Positions 22,315-26,408 of a stretch of 26,408 nucleotides of DNA are shown one piece after another. Numbering within the stretch: position 1 is the stretch's first letter; each line of letters starts with the position of its first letter. The notes beneath the pieces were generated by a model. That model saw nothing but the letters and a program-made list of their open reading frames with translations. It was not told the origin of the DNA and made no database searches. The stretch lies in contig JANQDY010000176.1 in assembly GCA_028278625.1 (NCBI GenBank), positions 1 to 26,408 of the forward strand, read 5' to 3'. Position numbers and translations under genes: made by a program. The stretch comes from Thermodesulfobacteriota bacterium. Lineage in GTDB: Bacteria > Desulfobacterota > DSM-4660 > Desulfatiglandales > Desulfatiglandaceae.

Positions 22315-24533
22315 TTCTGGATGACTCCCAGGGGTATTCCCCCCTTGCGGCCCGCATGCGACCCAGGACCCTGGACGAATTTGTGGGACAGCCGCACATT
22401 GCCGCACCAGGCCGGTTGCTTCGCAGGGCCATTTCAGCCGATCAACTCTCATCCGTCATCTTTCATGGCCCTCCGGGAACCGGAAAGACCACCCTGGCCA
22501 TGGTTATCGCCAACACCACAAGAAGCCGATTTATCCCGTTGAACGCTGTTTTGACCGGGGTCAAGGATCTTCGGGTGGCCATTTCCGATGCGCGCCACCA
22601 CCGTGACCGGGAAGGTCGCCGAACGATCCTGTTTGTGGACGAGATTCATCGGTGGAACAAATCTCAACAGGACGCCCTCCTGCCTTGGGTGGAGAACGGT
22701 ACGGTCATTTTGGTGGGCGCCACCACCGAAAACCCCTATTTCAGCGTTAATTCCCCCCTGGTGAGTCGCAGCCGCATTTTTCAGTTGAAATCCTTGACCA
22801 GAAGGGACCTGCGGGCCGTTATGAAGCAAGCCCTGGCCGACAAAGAAAGGGGTTACGGCGCGCTGAAAGTCACTGTTCACCCTGAAGCCCTGGAGCACCT
22901 GGTGAATGTGGCGGGCGGTGATGCCAGAAGCGTTCTGAACGCCCTTGAGCTGGCGGTTGAGACCACGCCCCCGGATGCTGATGGGATGGTTGTGGTGGAC
23001 ATGGCGGTGGCGGAAGAGAGCATTCAGCAGCGGGCCGTGTTGTATGACCGGGACGGCGACGTCCATTACGATACCATCAGCGCCTTTATTAAATCCCTGC
23101 GGGGTTCCGATCCCGATGCGGCCCTCTACTGGCTGGCGAAAATGGTGCATGCCGGCGAAGATCCCCGGTTCATATTTCGCCGAATGCTGATTTTGGCAGC
23201 GGAGGATGTGGGCCTGGCAGATCCCCGGGCCATACAAGTGGTGACCGCTTGCGCGGATGCCTTTGACCGGGTGGGGCTGCCCGAGGGCCGGTTTCATCTG
23301 GCTGAAGCGGCCCTTTATCTGTCCACGGCCCCCAAGAGCAACTCGGCCTTGGCCTTTTTTGATGCCCTTGAAGCGGTGCGGAAGGAAGGAAAAACCGAGG
23401 TTCCGTCGCACCTAAAAGACGCCAGCCGCGACAAGGAGGGATTCGGTCACGGAGAAGGGTATCTCTATCCCCATGCCTATCGGGAACACTGGACGGCCCA
23501 GCAGTATCTTCCGGATGCCCTTCAGGGAAAGCTTTTCTATGATCCATCCCGTCAGGGCTATGAGAAGGGGATCCGACTGACGGTGAATCGGCGCCGGGAG
23601 GCGCAGCTGGCGGCCATGGTTGAAGGCGGCATTGTGGCACCTCCCGAGGTGCTCACCTTTTCACCCACTGACCGGGGACGGGAACGATGGCTGCAGCGGT
23701 CCGTAACCGGCGCCGGGACACAGATGGCCCAGGTCCGCGAGCGGATACTCTCGGCAGTGAACATACAGCGCCACGGTGTGATCCTGGATGTAAACGGCGG
23801 AACCGGTCTGCTCACATGGGAGGCGGTTCGGCGAACGCCGGAAGGGAGTGTATGGGTGTTGGCCGATGAAAAGTCGGAAGCCGGTCTGCGGGCCCAGGCA
23901 TCGAAGCTACGTGAAATGGATCGGCCGGTGATTATGACAGGCCCCTTGACGGAAATTCATGAAGTGGTCCTGGAACAGGGGCATGGAGACGTACGGTTCG
24001 ATGGGGTGGTGGGGCGTAATGGGCTTCTGGCCTTCCGGGACAAAAAGAGCGCGGTGAAAGCGCTGGCGGAAATGTTGGCACCGGAGGGGATGGTCTCCCT
24101 GTGCGAAACGGTTCCAAGAGGGGGTCAACGGATCTATGATCTGGTAGGGCGTGAAGGTCTGGATCAGGGCCTTGTAAAGAAATGGATGGATGCCGAAGAA
24201 GCCATTTATGAAGACCCTGATGACGCAATGGTGAACTGGACCCCCGATGAGCTGTCAATGGCGTTTGAAACGGCGGGGTTGGTGATTAAGAAGCTTCAAA
24301 GGGATGAGACGCACATGACCCTGCAGGTGACCGATACGATTCTGTCACGCTGGTTTCCCAATAAGGAGCGGGCTAAAGCAGCAGGAAGCCGGCCTTCATA
24401 CCGGGAACGCCTGTCCGTGCTCCTTCCAAAGGAAGAAGCGGATCAGATTCACCGCCATCTCATGAAGGAACTCTCCGGCAAACAGGTCCCATGGAAGTCT
24501 GAATTCCTCTACGTCGTGGCCCAATGTCCATAA
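22311..24533 (+). CDS. rarA: RarA/MgsA-like AAA+ ATPase fused to a methyltransferase-like domain
   Basis: A 740-residue protein. Residues 1-~430 are a complete RarA (MgsA, related to WRNIP1), which acts at stalled replication forks: PLAARMRPRTLDEFVGQ, Walker A GPPGTGKT (53-60), Walker B ILFVDEIH (106-113), sensor GATTENP (136-142), and the C-terminal tetramerisation block with HYDTISAFIKSLRGSDPDAALYWLAKM and LYPHAY. From about 450 a second domain follows, with a motif I-like VILDVNGGTGLLT (489-501) of class I SAM-dependent methyltransferases. RarA usually ends near 440 residues. Similar fusions are annotated in cyanobacteria as RarA with an unknown domain. Methylation activity is unproven. 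Confidence 0.92.
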   Translation: MILDDSQGYSPLAARMRPRTLDEFVGQPHIAAPGRLLRRAISADQLSSVIFHGPPGTGKTTLAMVIANTTRSRFIPLNAVLTGVKDLRVAISDARHHRDREGRRTILFVDEIHRWNKSQQDALLPWVENGTVILVGATTENPYFSVNSPLVSRSRIFQLKSLTRRDLRAVMKQALADKERGYGALKVTVHPEALEHLVNVAGGDARSVLNALELAVETTPPDADGMVVVDMAVAEESIQQRAVLYDRDGDVHYDTISAFIKSLRGSDPDAALYWLAKMVHAGEDPRFIFRRMLILAAEDVGLADPRAIQVVTACADAFDRVGLPEGRFHLAEAALYLSTAPKSNSALAFFDALEAVRKEGKTEVPSHLKDASRDKEGFGHGEGYLYPHAYREHWTAQQYLPDALQGKLFYDPSRQGYEKGIRLTVNRRREAQLAAMVEGGIVAPPEVLTFSPTDRGRERWLQRSVTGAGTQMAQVRERILSAVNIQRHGVILDVNGGTGLLTWEAVRRTPEGSVWVLADEKSEAGLRAQASKLREMDRPVIMTGPLTEIHEVVLEQGHGDVRFDGVVGRNGLLAFRDKKSAVKALAEMLAPEGMVSLCETVPRGGQRIYDLVGREGLDQGLVKKWMDAEEAIYEDPDDAMVNWTPDELSMAFETAGLVIKKLQRDETHMTLQVTDTILSRWFPNKERAKAAGSRPSYRERLSVLLPKEEADQIHRHLMKELSGKQVPWKSEFLYVVAQCP

Positions 24534-24541
24534 TACCTCCG

Positions 24542-24576
24542 TTGCTTCCTCTTCGAGATCGGCCGACCGGAAGCAA
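24542..24576 (+). terminator. Inverted repeat after rarA
   Basis: TTGCTTCC (24542-24549) pairs with GGAAGCAA (24569-24576) around a 19-base loop, just downstream of the rarA stop. There is no T tract, so termination is only a guess. Confidence 0.35.
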
Positions 24577-24633
24577 GGGTCCGTCCAGGGGTCTTAAGGA
24601 AAACAATCATTAAAACAGGGACGGAAGAGAAGA

Positions 24634-25563
24634 TTGGTCCAAGAAAGTCTCAGCAACCGGGAAATTCCATTGTCCGGTTCCCTTTTTACGGCATTTTTGT
24701 GCACCTTGTTCGGCGCCAACGCGGTGGCCATCAAATACAGCCTTCTGGGGATCGGCTCCTTCACCGCGGCGGGACTTCGTTTTGCCGTTGCCGGGATCGC
24801 CATTTACTGCTGGGCCAGGTCCACGGGAAGACCCTTTGCACTGGGGAAAGGACAGGTTCTTCAGATTCTGATCATTTCCGTGATATTTACCGTTCAACTG
24901 GGCCTGCTGTATATTGGGCTGGGGTGGACAACCGCTTCCAGAGGAACTCTCATGATAAACCTCCAGCCCTTCTTTCTTCTGATACTGGCACACTGGTTTA
25001 TTCCGGGCGACCGGATGACCGTAAGGAAGGTGATGGGTCTGATGATGGGGGCGGCGGGCATGGTATTGGCCTTTTCAGGGAAAAAAGAGGTTACGGCCCA
25101 GGTTCAAACGGGTGATATGATAATCCTTTTAACCAGCATCCTCTGGGCCGTCAACACGGTCTATACCAAACGGATTATCCACCTCTTTTCACCGTTTCAG
25201 ATTGTTTTTTATCCCATGCTGTTCTGCATCCCCTTTTTCTTGCTGGCCGGTTATTTCTGGGATCAGCAGATGATTTTCAATTTGAACGGGAAAGTGCTCG
25301 CGGCCCTCCTCTATCAGAGCCTTGTCACCGCCTCATTCGGATTTGTTGCCTGGAATACCATGCTTTTGAAATACGGTGCGGTGGCACTTCATTCCTTTAT
25401 TTTCATAATGCCCATTGCCGGTGTTGCCTTCGGCGGACTGATTCTGGGGGAACCCATTACCCGGGAACTCCTGCTGGCGCTGGCATTGATTGTATTGGGA
25501 ATCGTCACGGTGAATTTCAGGAGGCGTAAACCGCCCCAGATTTTTCCCACAAGGGGAATGTGA
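24634..25563 (+). CDS. EamA/DMT-family membrane transporter
   Basis: A 309-residue protein with about ten hydrophobic helices in two EamA repeats; the N-terminal repeat has FGANAVAIKYSLLGIGSFTAAGLRFAVAG and the C-terminal one TSILWAVNTVYTKRI. Members export metabolites such as amino acids or nucleosides; the substrate cannot be predicted. The start is a TTG at 24634 with GGAAGAG about 7 bases upstream. It is separated from rarA by about 100 bases and followed after 16 bases by lnt, so it may share a message with the latter. Confidence 0.85.
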   Translation: MVQESLSNREIPLSGSLFTAFLCTLFGANAVAIKYSLLGIGSFTAAGLRFAVAGIAIYCWARSTGRPFALGKGQVLQILIISVIFTVQLGLLYIGLGWTTASRGTLMINLQPFFLLILAHWFIPGDRMTVRKVMGLMMGAAGMVLAFSGKKEVTAQVQTGDMIILLTSILWAVNTVYTKRIIHLFSPFQIVFYPMLFCIPFFLLAGYFWDQQMIFNLNGKVLAALLYQSLVTASFGFVAWNTMLLKYGAVALHSFIFIMPIAGVAFGGLILGEPITRELLLALALIVLGIVTVNFRRRKPPQIFPTRGM

Positions 25564-25579
25564 GAGGTTTCCATCCGCC

Positions 25580-26408
25580 ATGAACCGACCCGTTACAAAG
25601 CGGCTCTTCCTGGCCCTGGCAAGCGGACTGCTTCTCGGTATTCCCTGGGCCGTGCCTTCCCTTTTTTTCTTCATCTTTTTTGCCTGGCTGCCGATGATAA
25701 AACTGGCGGAAGAACTTCAAAGTGACCAAAACCCTTATGCCCTCTTCAACTATGCGCTTTTGGCTTTCCTTTTGTGGAATGTTCTGGGGTCCTGGTGGAT
25801 CATGCGGGTCCAGTGGCTGGGGGGTGCATGCATCATTCTGGCCAATGCCCTTGTGCAGGCGTTTGTTTTCTGGCTGGCGGGGCGTGCGGGAAATGTTCTG
25901 AGACTCCCTTTCTTCGTTCCCTTCCTGTTCATCTGGCTGGGATACGAGTTTGTGCACAATATATGGGATCTCGCCTGGCCCTGGTTTAACCTGGGAAATG
26001 CGTTTATTACGGCCACCGGGTGGATCCAGTGGTATGCGTTTACCGGCGTTCGGGGCGGGAGCCTCTGGATTCTCCTGGTTAATTTTGCTCTCTTTTCCGC
26101 CCTCAAGATCTACCGGGAAAAGGGAGTGGGGAGAGCAATGCCCATCGGGGTGGGAATCTTGGCTTTGGTGCTGATGCCGATTCTCTTATCCCTTCACATG
26201 TACCGGGATCTATCTTTCGAGGGGGAGCGTGTCCAGGTGGCACTCATTCAGCCCAATCTCGATCCATATACGGAAAAGTTCGTGAAAAAAGACCAGGCAC
26301 TGCACATGGCGGAATTCTTGAAAACGGCGGAAGAACTTTGTGATGAGAAAACGCGCTACCTGTTCGGTCCCGAGACCCTTGTTATGGAACCCATTGACGA
26401 GGAAAATC
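25580..26408 (+). CDS. lnt: Apolipoprotein N-acyltransferase, 3' end outside window
   Basis: Open from ATG 25580 to the window end (276 codons seen). The N-terminal ~210 residues are hydrophobic membrane helices with RLFLALASGLLLGIPW and FNLGNAFITATGWIQWYAFTGVRGGSLWI, typical of Lnt. Around residue 223 the nitrilase-like domain starts (VQVALIQPNLDPYTEKF), and the likely catalytic glutamate is E265 in FGPETLV. Lnt adds the third acyl chain to lipoproteins at the inner membrane, which implies a Gram-negative envelope. The WNVLGSWWI and DPYTEKF motifs look more like the Bacteroidota form than the E. coli form, as I recall them. The rest of the active site is not in view. Confidence 0.88.
   Translation, partial: MNRPVTKRLFLALASGLLLGIPWAVPSLFFFIFFAWLPMIKLAEELQSDQNPYALFNYALLAFLLWNVLGSWWIMRVQWLGGACIILANALVQAFVFWLAGRAGNVLRLPFFVPFLFIWLGYEFVHNIWDLAWPWFNLGNAFITATGWIQWYAFTGVRGGSLWILLVNFALFSALKIYREKGVGRAMPIGVGILALVLMPILLSLHMYRDLSFEGERVQVALIQPNLDPYTEKFVKKDQALHMAEFLKTAEELCDEKTRYLFGPETLVMEPIDEEN

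Noticed and set aside
1..26408. CRISPR array, rRNA or insertion-sequence transposase
   Set aside because: No regularly spaced direct repeats, rRNA-like stretches or DDE transposases were seen on either strand.

Overview
The window looks like a piece of the chromosome of an anaerobic, Gram-negative, sulfate-reducer-like bacterium (Desulfobacterota is my best guess). The signs are an aro operon with a chorismate mutase–dehydroquinase fusion, a RACo-like ASKHA activator, a core MetE/UroD-like protein, a RarA–methyltransferase fusion, an apolipoprotein N-acyltransferase and a GC-rich core with tight ATGA gene overlaps. This placement is inference; there is no rRNA or other decisive marker.

Layout. 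(1) 1-3027, plus strand: shikimate operon, with a chorismate mutase–AroD fusion (5' end outside), aroE and aroA, each overlapping the next by 4 bases. (2) 3079-5969, minus strand: dCMP deaminase, class III aminotransferase and a MetE/UroD-like protein, apparently one operon. Upstream of it is a membrane-anchored protein with calcium-loop-like motifs (6084-7247). A near-identical 32-base repeat lies 38-80 bases before the starts of both minus-strand units. (3) 7556-10132: a bacterial SLC12-type cation-chloride cotransporter. (4) 10390-10677: a decayed vapC toxin gene.

(5) 10897-19441: an integrated element of about 8.5 kb, more AT-rich than its surroundings. It has split a host yjbQ gene: the 5' part is at 10777-10898 and the 3' part at 19442-19738. 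Joining the halves at a shared GT restores a perfect 138-codon frame. The element encodes a large serine recombinase next to the left junction. Thirteen bases upstream of that gene, in the same transcription unit, it carries a complete, diverged second yjbQ of exactly 138 codons. It also has a small serine resolvase with a zinc-ribbon partner, a secreted 14-repeat propeller protein, a stand-alone polymerase-like protein with family-A-like palm motifs, and a Cys-rich protein. The best reading is a self-replicating or satellite-like integrative element that destroys yjbQ on entry and supplies its own copy. The carried copy has AT where the host site has the proposed GT crossover dinucleotide, which would protect it from its own integrase. 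This is the most notable system in the window.

(6) 19757-26408, plus strand: a RACo-like protein without a ferredoxin domain (originally directly downstream of yjbQ), a PAS-GGDEF diguanylate cyclase, the RarA–methyltransferase fusion, an EamA transporter, and the start of lnt, cut by the window end.
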